Assembly (NCBI RefSeq): GCF_037042905.1
Contig: NC_087252.1
Coordinates: 23,515,701 to 23,579,700 of the forward strand
DNA length: 64,000 nt
DNA from: Lytechinus pictus
Taxonomy: Eukaryota > Echinodermata > Echinoidea > Temnopleuroida > Toxopneustidae
Direction of reading: 5' to 3'
Both the position numbers and the translations under genes were made by a program. Numbering within the stretch: the stretch's first letter is position 1; every line of letters starts with the position of its first letter. Positions 13,025-24,834 of the stretch are shown piece by piece. Below the pieces are notes generated by a model. The model had not been told where the DNA came from. It did no database searches and saw only the letters and a list, made by a program, of their open reading frames with translations.

Positions 13025-15618
13025 TATAGTAATAATGCTATTGTTACTATAAATTTCAATGTGAGAAGGGACTATATAGTAAAGCCGAAGTAGGCCCTTC
13101 TGACACTAAATCTAAAAAATTGCTGAATTTTTTGTTGTCTCTCCAGTTTATTTTCAAAACGGATAAAATCTATTGAAGTGAAATATTAAAATGAATAGAT
13201 TAAATACGCGAATCTAATAAGAACAAATCTTCAAAATTAATACTTCGACCAGGTTATATTTATTTTTCAAAATTCGTTAATCAATGTCTAATAATCCTGG
13301 CTAATGATTTGTCAAAGGCATGGAAATTATTTATTCTATATTATTTTAATCAAGTAGTTAAAAAGCTGTATATGTTTTTTTTATATTAGATCAAAACAAA
13401 ACATAAGCCTACATCGTTAATACAAAAAAAAAATGAATTTCAAAAAGAAAATACTTATTCTTATAGATGTCTCCGTCCTACAAGTATTTTCCAACAAGCC
13501 GCTGTTCAGTCGTAGCCTTAACCAATTACATATATTTTTTTTCTGAATGAGTTAAATAATAGGTTTATGCTTTGGCACGATATTTTAATTCAATATAGTC
13601 CTGCGCATATAGCCATCACAAAGCATTTTTGGGAAGGGCCGCTGTGTCCCCCCCCCCCCCCCCACTCCCGATGAATGCACCTCCGCACTTCCGGAAGGAA
13701 ACGCTTCATTTATTTTTCATAAAAAAGCAAGGTCATCAGACTTCTTTAAAGGAATTGACAGCGATTACCCTTTCATTGGCGGCAATGCTTTTTTTTAACA
13801 GCGAGAATGTTATTATTTGTTTAATCTTACTTATTGTCTTTTTCTATTCTTTATTCTATTGACGCTTATTATATATGAAAAACAAAACATTAGGGGGGCG
13901 GCCCGCAGACTATAAACTTTGAGCTCTCACCAGGGTGATCCTACGGGTGTCGATTTGTGTTGTGAATCTATGATTGTTCAAGGGGGGGGGGATGATCTAT
14001 TGTTTCATGATCCCCACCCCACTCGGATATAGGGGGGGGGGCGGGGGACCCATTTCCACATTTCCTTTAGTTTTCTATTTAAAATTATATATCATTTTGT
14101 CTACAAAATGTGTCATATTTTGTATATATGATTGATGTTGTTGATAAATAATTATAATGACAATGATTTTGTATCGTAAATATTTTGTTGACTGAAAATG
14201 ATTTGTTTCAATATTCATGTCATTTCTGTTGGAAATAAAATCTGAATCTGAGAAAAAATAGTATGAAGTCACGGATTGACTCCAGTGCTATATTGTCAAC
14301 ATAATCTACTTTTTGTCAGATTTTGGGGGATTTTTCGTTGATTTGTTTATTTTGTGTTAAATCCCTGCACTCAGGAGGCCCACAACTATCAACCTGACTT
14401 TCAACAGTTCGGAAGAGGGCGCCATTGAGGAATGACCCATACGGATTATTGATTATCAGCTGCTCAAACACGCTCAATTCGCTAATATATTTTAGAATCC
14501 AAGCTTGTCCAAAATAATTATTCGGATGTTGGCTAAACGAGATGATCACGTTTAAATTATTATTTTTTTTATCTCGTACAAAAATATCAAGAAAACATAA
14601 TCAGAAGTTTCGATTAGAAACTAGTCAAATATGATTAGAATAACAGTTGCACCTAGCTGACCCTATTACTAATAATTTTTACTGATTTTTTTTTAGTGTG
14701 CTCACTCCTCTCTAATATGGCTATTGTTCATACAACATGGAGATATAGGCCTGGTTTCATGATTGTTAAGAGAAAAATGTTCGATTTCACTTTTTTTGTA
14801 ATAAAGTCAATCAATGTCAATGTTCATAATTTAGCTTTTCGTTCATACATGCAGACCCTATTTTTTATAGCAAGTTGCTTCATATAAGCGACCTATATAC
14901 AATTTATGTTTAAATTTGAAAAAAAATACCCTCCCACGTGTATTTGATCCTATATTTCCTCTTAATCGGTTGTTTTTGGTTATCTTTTCTACTATTCTAG
15001 CAATATACTTTTTAGCCAGGAAGAACTTCCCCTTAAACAGGATAAGTCAAAATTATGTCTTACTAATCTCCTAAATGGCCCTCACTGTAAAAAATAATAA
15101 TAAGTGACATTTTGTATTGAGTACCTGCTTACTCATGCATGGCGCGAAGGTTCGTTAATATAGCATTGGCTAATATTAATATGTTCTTGACAAATTAGTT
15201 TGCTCAAAATTAAATCTCAATTTTTTTTCCAGAGGGATTTGGGGATGCTAGTGTGTTGTCTTCATCAATTTTAGGCCTATTCAATTCAATTACTTTAAAT
15301 ATTTTAAAACACTGGTTTTAGATCAAACCATTCAGGAGTTTTTTTAAAATTGATATTATTTTGATTGATGTTTTAATTTCCTCCTTTTATTCAAATGCAC
15401 TTTTTATTTGATATCCACCTATTATCAGATATTGTCGGAGAACTGATCACATCCATCTATATAAATACTTGTCCTCCTTTCTTTCCGCCAAGTCTTCATT
15501 TTTACTCCCCGGATTAGCCTTTCGCCTTTGCTCCTTTTCATTCATGTAAATCCCTTTCAAAATAATAATAACGATAATAATAATAATAATACAATTCTCT
15601 TTTTTTCTACCCCCTGTT
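13025..15618. other. Intergenic, homopolymer-rich
   Basis: No gene is supported. The stretch contains C and G runs near 13648-13664, 13981-13990 and 14032-14041, many short AT-rich open frames, and the word ACTGTAAAAAAT near 15083 that resembles a MITE end but has no partner. Confidence 0.4.
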
Positions 15619-15910
15619 AATAATAATAATAATAGGCATTTATATAGCGCCATCTATCTAGATATATTATATTCCTAGGCGCGTTATTATTATTATTATT
15701 ATTACCCCGGCTTTATAGCTCGAGCTGCCTTTCAGCGCTCATGCATTCAAGGAATTAATCCTGCCGGGTACCCATTCACCTCACCTGGGTCGAGTGCAGC
15801 ACAATGTGGATAAATTTCTTGCTGAAGGAAATTACGCCATGGCTGGGATTCGAACCCACGACCCTCTGTCTCAAAGTCAGGAGACTTATCCACTGGGCCA
15901 CAACGCTCCA
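15619..15910 (-). mobile_element. tRNA-derived SINE, copy 1
   Basis: Read on the minus strand from 15910, it starts GGAGCGTTGTGGCCCAGTGG (A-box region) and has a perfect B box, GGTTCGAATCCC, near 15846-15857, both RNA polymerase III promoter elements. A central part (TTATCCACATTGTGCTGCAC, then GAATGGGTACCCGGCAGG) and a tail GCGCTATATAAATGCC followed by (TTA)n complete it. The copy at 46953-47258 has the same organisation. The central part resembles the conserved SINE domains described across animals (Nin-DC type). This is not a functional tRNA gene. Confidence 0.85.
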
Positions 15911-16079
15911 TTTTATATGATTATGATAATCTATTTCTCTGTGACTCGCCTCTCTTACTTTTTCTTCCTCGTGCAAAAACACATTTTTTTTCTTCTCACA
16001 CACCCCCCTCAGCTCCCTCTCTCCTTCTCAGAAACCCTCTCACACACGCACATCTCACCACACACACTTTGCACGCATA

Positions 16080-16280
16080 CACAGTTAAAAAATAGCACGC
16101 TGTTTTAACCCGTCACTCTAACAACAAGTTGTTTAAACTTTTACACAATTGTTTAAACGTTGTCAACATCTTGTTAAAAAAAATAAACAACTTGTTGCAA
16201 ATTTTAACCAATATTCATTGACATGTTAGAGTGACGCGCTTAAACAACCTACTTAGAATTTTAAACAGCGTTTAACAGTG
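16080..16280. mobile_element. TIR element with ends CACAGTTAAA / TTTAACAGTG
   Basis: A 201-bp element flanked by TA on both sides (16078-16079 and 16281-16282). Outer TIRs CACAGTTAAA/TTTAACAGTG enclose a second inverted pair, GTCACTCTAACA and TGTTAGAGTGAC (about 16111-16122 and 16226-16237). TA target duplication and TIRs suit a Tc1/mariner-type MITE. It has no transposase. Confidence 0.65.
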
Positions 16281-16586
16281 TACATCCACACAGGCATTCT
16301 CTATTTCTTCATGGAAATATCTCACTCTGCATTAAATATAATCTCACGTTCTGTTCTTATCATGTCTCTTTATTTCTCAATATCTACACCCCCATTATGC
16401 TCACACTCCCCGATCTCCCACCCTACCCCCACCTCAAAATTCCCCCCTCTCGAACTGACCGTCTCTCGTTTCCATTTCTATTAAAGACATACAAATGCAA
16501 GAAAGTGAGAAATCAAATAGTTATTCTTATTTAATTGATTACAATCACGATTATGAAACATTTTTTTGGTCAACAAGTCTAAATGC

Positions 16587-16999
16587 GACCGCACACCTTA
16601 TACGACTGCTCGCGATCCGATTTTGGAACAAATCGCATTTTGCTAATTTTCTGAGAATATGAATGGAACATATCATTATTTTTATTACAGGTTGAAATTA
16701 ATTGAAAGAATACTAATATAACCATTTTGAAAGATTGCAAGCCTTTATTTTGGAGTAAAGGCCAAGTAAGTTTCAAATCGTAGCCAATCGTACGCCCGCT
16801 ATGACTTCATTACGACTAGATATTAAATTTGCTTTTATTCTAAGAAGAATGATAGCATAGTCACAGATTTGAACGTATGTATTCGTACAATGATTTCCAA
16901 CATTACACAGTAAGGTATTCCATGTCTCAATATTAGCATCAAATTATACTACGTGTTATTCCAAAATCGGGTCGCAGACCGATCGTAAGGTGTGCGGTC
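16587..16999. mobile_element. TIR element, GACCGCACACCTTA family
   Basis: The left end is GACCGCACACCTTA, with CGATCCGATTTTGGAA further in. The right end is the inverse: TTCCAAAATCGG, then TAAGGTGTGCGGTC. The total is 413 bp, AT-rich inside, with no coding. The target duplication is unclear. It is a non-autonomous DNA element. Confidence 0.75.
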
Positions 17000-18096
17000 G
17001 GCTTTAGGCATGATCAAAGCCCGATGAAGCAATATCCGAGCTACAAAAGGCGACCCCGAACCCCGTTACATGGTTACACAAACCTTAGCAATGATCGTAG
17101 CACATATTTTGCGATTTGCCAATGCAAAATCCATCGTAAAAATAAAGCTTTCGTTCAATGATAAGCTTTGTTGTACAGGACCAAGGATATCTTAAAAATG
17201 GGACGGGCTTACCTGCTGGTGGCCTTATCTCTATTGAATTATAAGTGTAGTGTAGAATTACCTTGTATAGCAGACTGACTCTCATTTCTATAATATTCTT
17301 CCTGCTCAATCGAATGCATTTCCCCCTCTTTCGCTTGACGTTGTTCGTGTTGAATGGTGACCCCGGATGGCGACTATAAGAACCCACGATGTATCATTGT
17401 CACCTTATTATTTCGATATACCACTATTATTTATCAATTTTCTTCGTATAGAATTTACATATCCATTCTTCCCGCACCGTATATGAATTAATTTAAAATA
17501 TTAGCATACGACCGCATTCTTTTTATTAAACACAACACACAAATCAAACGTATTTCTTCTCCCCACCAATTACATGAATTAGGCTTCTGGAACCTGCGTC
17601 CGATATGACACGCTTATGCTCTCACCTATCATGCCTATGCCCCCATGCAATACGGCCTTCTTTAAGGTATTGTCTCATCATCCCCTCCTACTCTGTCTGC
17701 CCCAAGGAGTTCTGATTTTTTTCAACGACTGATTGCATTGAACATAATGTACCAGGGGCTGCGGAATGGATTTGATTTAATGTGGGGAACTGAGCATGCA
17801 ACGAAATCACAATCAGATAGTCATTTTAAGGTTTTATACACATTTCTAAAAAAAAGAAAAAAAGTGGTGGTGCTGAGCACATCACCCCTTCTCCCAGGTA
17901 AATCCGCAGCCCCTATTTACAATCAATCTTAAATATGAACTGCAAGATAAAAAATCACCAAGATTTTTGTTACCGGCCTCAAACATGCATACATTCCATA
18001 TTTCAACCTCAATGACAGTCATTGCTTTTGACATCGCCTTGATTATGGTTGTGCTGATAAAAAGATTAGGAGTTTTAGAGACTCACACAAACAGAG
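17000..18096. other. Intergenic, nothing recognised
   Basis: AT-rich sequence without supported genes. Short open frames at 17085-17387 and 17738-17932 show no domain, no splice support and no conserved-looking composition. Confidence 0.4.
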
Positions 18097-18375
18097 ATGT
18101 TTGAGATGATGATGGGTATGATGATAACGATGATGATGATGATTACGATAATTTTGTTGATGATGATGGTGATGATGATGGGTAAAAAGAAGATGATGGT
18201 AATGGTTGTGATGGTGGTAATGTTAATGGTGAATGATGACGACGACGATGATGGGGATGATGTTGATGATGACGAAGATGATGTTGATGATAATGGGTAT
18301 ATTGAGGATGATGGTGATGGTTTTGATGTTGTTGGTGAATGACGACGACGACGATGATGGTGGTGGTGGTGATGA
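18097..18375 (+). repeat. Degenerate (GAT)n / (GACGAT)n microsatellite
   Basis: An imperfect trinucleotide tract of GAT/ATG units with GAC interruptions (for example near 18238-18252 and 18341-18358). It creates an artificial frame of Met- and Asp-rich codons that is not a gene. It lies about 150 bp beyond the stop of the 572-residue gene, so it may fall in that gene's 3' UTR or just downstream. Confidence 0.85.
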
Positions 18376-18527
18376 TTAGGGTTAGGCAGATACTTGAGAC
18401 CGTAAGAAAACCGAATGACTGTGATTGCAGCCGTACATCTCGATCAAACCGTCTGACGATTAGTAGGAGACGGATTCTTTTCTCAGAACCAACGCGATGG
18501 AACTATCTTCTATCATGACGGCTACCT

Positions 18528-20246
18528 TCAAAGAGAATCTAACAGTTCTTCGAATCTCATCAAATTATGCAAATTTCTTGATTGTCTGAACTTGCTGTCT
18601 TTAGTCCTCGACGCATTCGATTTGAAACCGGCAGCGACGTGGTCAGGTAAGCTAAACTTTCCTTTGGAATGATAGAGGTCAGTAGATCCGCCAGAATCCG
18701 GAATGAGTGAATCGGCTAGGCGGGTAAACCGCGGATCTGCCATTAAATCTGTTCTATCCGATAGTTTTACGTTGCGGGCGTTCATGCTTGCGATCTTCTT
18801 GGCCCGCCGTTTCTTATTACGCGAGGTTGACCGCGTCCTCAGAAGCGCGATCTGAGCTGCAACTGTCAGCGAGTTAGCAGATTGTTTCTTTGATTTCTTA
18901 CTACCATCATCAGGAGATTCCGCACCGCCATCTTTTCCGCCTTTGAGTCTCTTTGCAATGGACGAAAAGGATGCCATCTTGGTACCCCCGGGAGTTGCGC
19001 TTCTGTCTCCTTCTGCCCTGAAACTTTCCACTAATATTGCAGGACTTTCGGGATTTGTGAAAGACTCTGATTTGATTAGTTCTACTAAGAACTTTCCACG
19101 GCTGGGAGGTTTCTGTTCGCCACCTTCTTGATTTGTATAAGGATCAGGATGTGGGGCCACTCTGCTATCAACAGAATCTCTTGGATATTCGTGATCCCGA
19201 TTTGCGGAAGCTTCTGGTCGTGGAGAAGCTGGTGAATTGATTCTAGAAGGTGGCTTGCTCCTGGGAGTTTCTTTTATTTCATTAACCTGTTCAATCAACA
19301 AATGTTTCATGAAAGAGATATTTCGACTGGGTGATCTATTAATCTCAAAATGCGTATCAGGTTTATCATCAGGAGCATCAGTTAATCTATTCTGAGCTGT
19401 TTGTTCACCCTTCGCCGAGGCTGCGCGCGATTTTGGCAGCGAATCCCTATAAGATTCCGCTTCATTTGCTTCTTCGATTCCTTCCAGAACACGGTTCGTT
19501 GCTTCCTCGTCATTGATATTGCTGATGCACGCTCTCATGTACGGGCTATTCAAGAATCGTTCAGTTTCACCCACTGCGGAATCGTGCGATTTGTCCCTGG
19601 TGCAGCTTAGAGGACGCATGTACCCTGGTGACCTTCTCCTAGACTCTACCACTTGATCCTCTCTGGATGAAGCATCCCTCGTCTGCTGACGCACCGCTCC
19701 TACTGGATAGATAGTAGGAAGCTGTGGGCGATCAGTATCGCTTGTTGGGGCCATGGGCGATCGACTACCATCGCGTCTGGTCAAGTTCATCGCCTGATCA
19801 ACCTTCTGCTTGTGGTGCACAAACTCTCGCTTCTTCTGGATCATCAGTCGTTTAGTCTGATCCTCGTTTTCCAGGAGTTTCTCATACTCGCGATTGAAGC
19901 GTCTGACCTCGTAATCATTGGTCTCCATGATGCACTTCCCAACGCGACTCTCTACGATATTCCTAGCCATCTCCAAGCCTTTCCTGCGATCCATCAAGGA
20001 CTTCTGGGAAACTTCCTTGGTCTGTTCCTGGTTGTTGTACTTGGACATCATCTCGGAGTCAATGCTGGTGGAGTTGGTGATCCGAAGCCCGACTTTCCCG
20101 ATGGTCGTTAGTTTGAGTTTGCGGGCGATGTCGATGGCGGCCTGCTTGTTGATGTGCCGAGGGCCTGGCGGGTCACGTGGGTACTTCAACGATGAAGGTT
20201 TCTTGCTCTCCTGGGGTATCCCCATGATTCTCTCCATACGAGACAT
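18528..20246 (-). CDS. Uncharacterised 572-aa basic, largely disordered protein
   Basis: One uninterrupted reading frame with a genuine ATG at 20246 and an in-frame TGA seven codons upstream. I do not recognise the family. Residues 1-105 look folded or conserved (KYPRDPPGPRHINKQAAIDI, then ARKLKLTTIGKVGL). Residues 112-155 are rich in charged heptad-like sequence (FNREYEKLLENEDQ, QKKREFVHHKQKVDQ) and probably form a coiled coil. The middle (about 160-470) is Ser/Arg/Pro/Glu-rich and probably disordered, with recurring RSP, SPR and PPSR motifs. Residues 477-484 (NKKRRAKK) resemble a nuclear localisation signal. No signal peptide or membrane segment is seen. A strong acceptor (TTCTTTTTTCAG) at 20363 suggests an upstream 5' UTR exon. 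The length, ATG context and coding-like composition argue that it is real. Confidence 0.8.
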   Translation of the reverse strand: MSRMERIMGIPQESKKPSSLKYPRDPPGPRHINKQAAIDIARKLKLTTIGKVGLRITNSTSIDSEMMSKYNNQEQTKEVSQKSLMDRRKGLEMARNIVESRVGKCIMETNDYEVRRFNREYEKLLENEDQTKRLMIQKKREFVHHKQKVDQAMNLTRRDGSRSPMAPTSDTDRPQLPTIYPVGAVRQQTRDASSREDQVVESRRRSPGYMRPLSCTRDKSHDSAVGETERFLNSPYMRACISNINDEEATNRVLEGIEEANEAESYRDSLPKSRAASAKGEQTAQNRLTDAPDDKPDTHFEINRSPSRNISFMKHLLIEQVNEIKETPRSKPPSRINSPASPRPEASANRDHEYPRDSVDSRVAPHPDPYTNQEGGEQKPPSRGKFLVELIKSESFTNPESPAILVESFRAEGDRSATPGGTKMASFSSIAKRLKGGKDGGAESPDDGSKKSKKQSANSLTVAAQIALLRTRSTSRNKKRRAKKIASMNARNVKLSDRTDLMADPRFTRLADSLIPDSGGSTDLYHSKGKFSLPDHVAAGFKSNASRTKDSKFRQSRNLHNLMRFEELLDSL

Positions 20247-21558
20247 AACGACAAGTTGGATCCCTCAATTTCGTCTTGAACTGCAGAAGAAAGGTCTGGA
20301 GATGTCCAGCTGAAAGGGGTGTGCCGCATATGACATCAGAAGCATTTCGATTGCTCAGAAAATCTGAAAAAAGAAGAAATGGATTACAGAAGCATACTTC
20401 AAAGAAAAGGAAAAAATGATCACCTAAAGTTGTCGCACACAACAGCCCAAAATATCTATGGTTCAGAAACTGCATTATTAGTCACATAAAATGTATAGGG
20501 ATAGATCAAGGGTGATTGACCAGTTGGCAGACGAAAAAACATTCTATTTCTAAAAACAACCCGAATCTTCAATGGCCTTCATTTTTTAATGCAAAGAAGG
20601 GGGGGTCAAAGATTCCCATACCGTTAAGGAAAGTTCTGTAACTATACGTTCAATCCTGTGTATTAAGGCCACCCAAACATGCCAAATGAACAGAAAAAGT
20701 GACCGCTGGAGACAGGTGGCCTTTGTAGACACGTTATATCTTATCAAATGGGAGACGATTGGGATCACTAAAAACAGGATTTCAATGTAGACAGGTGGCC
20801 AGTAATAGGTTTGAATATACGTGTCCAACTTGTACGTCCAACCTCACCCACCCCGATATACTCAGAGAAATGTACTGTAGATATAGTAAACCTAGAAAAC
20901 TTGCGCTGAAATCATAATCCTTACAAGTAATGATACCAATGAAAAAGATTTCGAGTATAAATATTTGAGTCTCTTTTGGGTTTTGCACGATCAAGCATCC
21001 AGAATACCTCTCGTTTACACGTCCGGCCACCCCCCTTTTTATACATAACAATATAGGCCTACTCTCTGTAGCTCTATACGGAGTAATCCTCTTCTCCTCC
21101 AAACACCAGCGATTCAAAAGACTGTAGCACACGCTATTGGGCATTAATGGGGCCAAAGGCTATGTATCTTAATAACAAATATTTATTTTCTTTAATACAA
21201 ACATTATTTTATACTTTATAAGGAATACTGTCTGAACTCCAGCCATGTGGGCATATCTCCTAACATGTCTTATTAACTAGTAACGAAATGAAATGAAAAT
21301 TTTAGTGGCCATAAATAGAAACGAATACAAACGATTCATTTGTTTTATCTTTTAAATCCAGGCCAATCGAGATAACTACTAGTTTGACCTTTACCAAACT
21401 CAATGTTTTGTTCTATGGTGTAGAATACCGTCTATTTGAATAGCGTATTATTGAAATCTGTCATTAGTAGGCGATCTTCGAATGGATTGTTTAAGATATC
21501 CGACGAAATTCTGCAAACCTATTCAATAAAGTACAAGTATAATCTGCGTGTGTTTGAA
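20247..21558. other. 5' side of the 572-aa gene and intergenic DNA
   Basis: From 20247 to 20363 this is probably 5' UTR of the minus-strand gene, ending at the acceptor described there. Beyond that I see no exon with credible splice sites and coding content, and no defined repeat. Confidence 0.4.
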
Positions 21559-21620
21559 TTAATAATAATACAATTTATAGAGCGCTTTATACGGGTGTTT
21601 CAAAGCGCACAGATGGGCTG
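21559..21620 (-). mobile_element. SINE 3'-end fragment
   Basis: On the minus strand this reads GTGCGCTTTGAAACACCCGT, then ATAAAGCGCTCTATAAATTG and (TTA)n. It matches the style of the SINE tails elsewhere in the window (GCGCTATATAAATG plus TTA repeats). Only the 3' end is present. Confidence 0.5.
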
Positions 21621-22825
21621 ACTAATATAAACAACCAATCCATTAATTAAAGATATGAATAATAATAAAAAATAAAAAGAATATACTAGTTGAAAAAAGT
21701 GAGGATTTGTTTGAATATGTCTGAATTACTGCTGACTTTTAAACTAGCTTTGGAGAAGGCACCTTTCATACGTTTTAATCAAGTCAAACTAGGGTTTACC
21801 CTCAACTGCCTGGTCAAACAAAGTCATGACATTTCCAATGAAAATAGTGAATATAACTATTTATAAAGATATATATATGCTCAGCAGACCCAATGGAACT
21901 AAAGTAACTCTTGACAAATTCATCACTATGAAACATTACGAAATTATACCTAGAATTTGGCATCACGTTCATCAATCGTAGACGATGATGACCCGGGGTC
22001 AACTTTGAGCCTAAGCTTATTTTTCAGGAGATCACTTCAGAAAACTTTCACTTGAACTTCTCGAATTCCATCTACCATTTACCCATTTCTGGTATCTACA
22101 TGTATCTACTCAAAAAGATGCCCAATTCGAAATTTGATACAGTAGGCCTATTATTCCACTGCTACTTTTGCCATCATGTTAATGTTTGTTAGCACAGACA
22201 TAATTTTCATGACTGCCCTTGGCGATATGGAAGATTGTCTGAGGTTTGCCTGCATGGCATATAAAAAAAAAGATCTATCCAACCTTCTCTACATGTATGC
22301 TGAACCCCAAGGAAAGAATAAATATATTTTTCAAGTTGAATAAAATGTGTATTAATGTTTCTTGTTGTATTAGGAGAGGAAAACAAACCAACAAAATCTA
22401 TCTGTTTGAATTCTCCCGTTAGGCATATCTGAATCGAGTCGTGGTTCAGGGAAAATATGAGCATGATCAAAGCACTAATACTTTCATGAATCATGAGAAG
22501 AAAAGACAACTAATGAAATTGTAGTTATGGGATCAACTAGCATGGATCATATTGTGTTTTAGATTAGACGGCATGCCTAAAATGTTTAGCGTCATAGATC
22601 ATGTAGATATGTGATACATTAAGTCGTATGTGATTAGGGAAAAAACCCTGAAATATGTGAATGGAATAAGATGATAAAAGAGACTAACCTTGAGTGGTAA
22701 TTGGAAATTTCCCTGCTTCACCCCTCCCTCCTCTAAAACATACCCCTAATTATCTACTCTTATGTTAAATGTTTCAAAGGTTTAAATTCATTTTACGAGA
22801 ACACAGCGTCACCATCAGACTTTAA

Positions 22826-23096
22826 TGGCCCGTATTCTGAAGTATGGGAAGCCAAAAGTATCAAAATATTTATTAAGTTGTATGTTTCCTATGTTTACTG
22901 TGCTCTTTCCTGATTCATCGATGGTGAAGACAATCATCTATTTATACTTCCTACACAATTATGAATGATTTGAGAGCAGAATGAGCTGAAGTATGATATC
23001 TCTACTGTTGGTGATTATGTAACAATTGGCTGTCCATACTTAAACTACAACTTTAAACCTGAGTTTAAGTTAAACCCGACTTCAGAATACGGGCCA
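22826..23096. mobile_element. TIR element, GGCCCGTATTCTGAAG family, copy 2
   Basis: A second copy of the element at 2583-2892, bounded by TGGCCCGTATTCTGAAGT and its inverse ACTTCAGAATACGGGCCA-type end. It is shorter because about 40 bp just inside the left TIR are missing. Interior blocks such as GTTTACTGTGCTCTTTCCTG are shared with copy 1. It is non-coding. Confidence 0.8.
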
Positions 23097-23149
23097 ATGA
23101 CTTTCTATGTAAGATTTCACAATGTTTCAGGTGATACATCCAATAATCT

Positions 23150-23443
23150 TACACTGTTAACAAACCCGTGATTGTACAGAAAAAAAAAAGATTTTGCAGA
23201 AAGCAATAACAGAATCATTCTGTTAATTCATTAAACAGGAATTTTTCTGCAATTTAACAGAACATGTCTGTTTAAAAAAGGGGAAAAGGGTGTTTTATTT
23301 AAGGAAATTTGTAAGATTCCGTACACCAAATACCAATTTCCTGTAAGATTACGCAGTCTGGTAACTGGGTAATGTTACAGGTGTTCTCGAGACTCTGGTG
23401 CAGGAACTTCTTTTATTTTAAGGAATTTTTTTTTAACAGTGTA
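23150..23443. mobile_element. TIR element with ends TACACTGTTAA / TTAACAGTGTA
   Basis: The inverted ends are TACACTGTTAAC and TTTAACAGTGTA, with TA at both borders that may be a TA target duplication. The interior has opposite-facing words such as TTAACAGAA and CAGAATCATTCTG. It is non-autonomous and resembles the termini of the element at 16080-16280. Confidence 0.6.
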
Positions 23444-23669
23444 TAGGTTTCCATTTTTTATGTGATTTTATCATATAAAGAACCGTATTTTCGCTAATAA
23501 CCTTAATTAAGCACGTGATCCCTGAATGACAATAATTTTTCGAAAGTAATTTCTAGCTGGTTTACCTTAACATTTATTACACAAGAATGAGTCAATTATA
23601 TTACATATATTATAATGCATGCTGCGTTAAAAATGTATATAGATCTACAGACTAAATGTATATACTTAC

Positions 23670-23700
23670 CATGGTTGCGAGAAAGGGCCTGGAGAGATTT
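23670..23700 (-). other. Possible 5' exon end: ATG abutting a consensus splice donor
   Basis: On the minus strand the sequence reads CTCGCAACCATG|GTAAGTAT, a consensus donor immediately after an ATG in a good initiation context (exon end at 23670). Joining it to the acceptor at 20363 gives ATG ATT TTC TGA, a four-codon upstream ORF rather than an N-terminal extension. It could be a 5' UTR exon of the 572-residue gene or a chance match. Confidence 0.25.
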
Positions 23701-24377
23701 CGAGACGGAAGTTTTATGGTCCAACTTTAAAGCTTTTAATTGCTGTAGGCTCTACCTGATAGGAGTGGTTAATGGGTTCACAATATTCAATTTCTCTCAC
23801 ACTAATTCCCCGTCTTGAGTATAGGCCTATTCGTCATGAACTACGACGGTACATTTTGATCCGTAGTCGCCAAAATAGAACAGTTATATTCGGCCTAATC
23901 CAAGTCATAACACTCTTGGCCTATACACTGTATAATACAGTCCCATAGCGGTGTCCCATTAGGCATTCTCATTTCTATTGTTAGACACTGAAGCGAGGAG
24001 GGGTACTATACCACAGTAAATGCGGCGTGGGTTGTTAGGGAACGCCAAATCCCTGACAACCCGGGCTATAGTATGAACTATGCCCCGGCGATCAATCACT
24101 CGCGGGCTTTGTCACAACGCTCAAAATAATCATAGGGAATGGTTCCCGTTCACGCCCCCTCTCGCTCGATGTTGCCCCCATTTACCTTTCTAATTTCCTT
24201 GATTTGATTGTTTTTCTAAACAGGTTTTTTGTCACGAATTTATAATACAGACAACTCAGTCTCTTACCCCTCTTTCTCTCCACCCTTCCCTAATTTCCTT
24301 AATTAATTTCCTAATCCCGATTTTGTCTAGAATAATTGCATCCAAAAATAAACCTGTGCAAAAAATGCACATTCAGC

Positions 24378-24612
24378 TACACTCTAAAAACAGCTAGAGG
24401 GTAAAAATTTCCCTCAATATTGGGTAGAAAGGGAACATGCATGTTTGCTGGGTAATTTTTCCCCTCAATATTGGGCAAAATGCATGTTTGAAGGGCCAAT
24501 TTCATCGCAAAGTTGCGTAAAATGTACCAAATATGTGGTATCTTTTTTACCCAACAAACATCCATGTTCCCATTTTACCCAATATTGTGTAAACCTTTTT
24601 TTTAGAGTGTAG
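24378..24612. mobile_element. TIR element with ends CTACACTCTAAAAA
   Basis: A 235-bp element starting CTACACTCTAAAAACA and ending TTTTTTTTAGAGTGTAG. The interior has inverted or repeated words CCCTCAATATTGGG and ACCCAATATTG. Flanking AGCT on both sides could be a 4-bp duplication or part of the TIR. It is non-coding. Confidence 0.7.
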
Positions 24613-24834
24613 CTCTTAATACCTCTGTTCCCCCTTTCTGTCTGTATCCTCACCATCCCACTCACCCCCTCTCTCTACTTCCTCTTTCTAGTATCTTAAT
24701 TTTCATATACTAATTCTGATTGACAAATTATTACAACCGGGAGGCCTTGTTTCAAATACAATAACATAATAAAGCTCTCTCTGTCCCTCACCAATAATTG
24801 TATCACGAATCATTGATTAAATACATCTCCTTCT

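Noticed and set aside
15839-15910. tRNA gene
   Set aside because: The A and B boxes are present, but the sequence does not fold into a full cloverleaf with a usable acceptor and anticodon by eye. The downstream central domain and TTA tail show it is a SINE.
18097-18342. Met- and Asp-rich open frame
   Set aside because: It is a GAT/GAC microsatellite read as codons.
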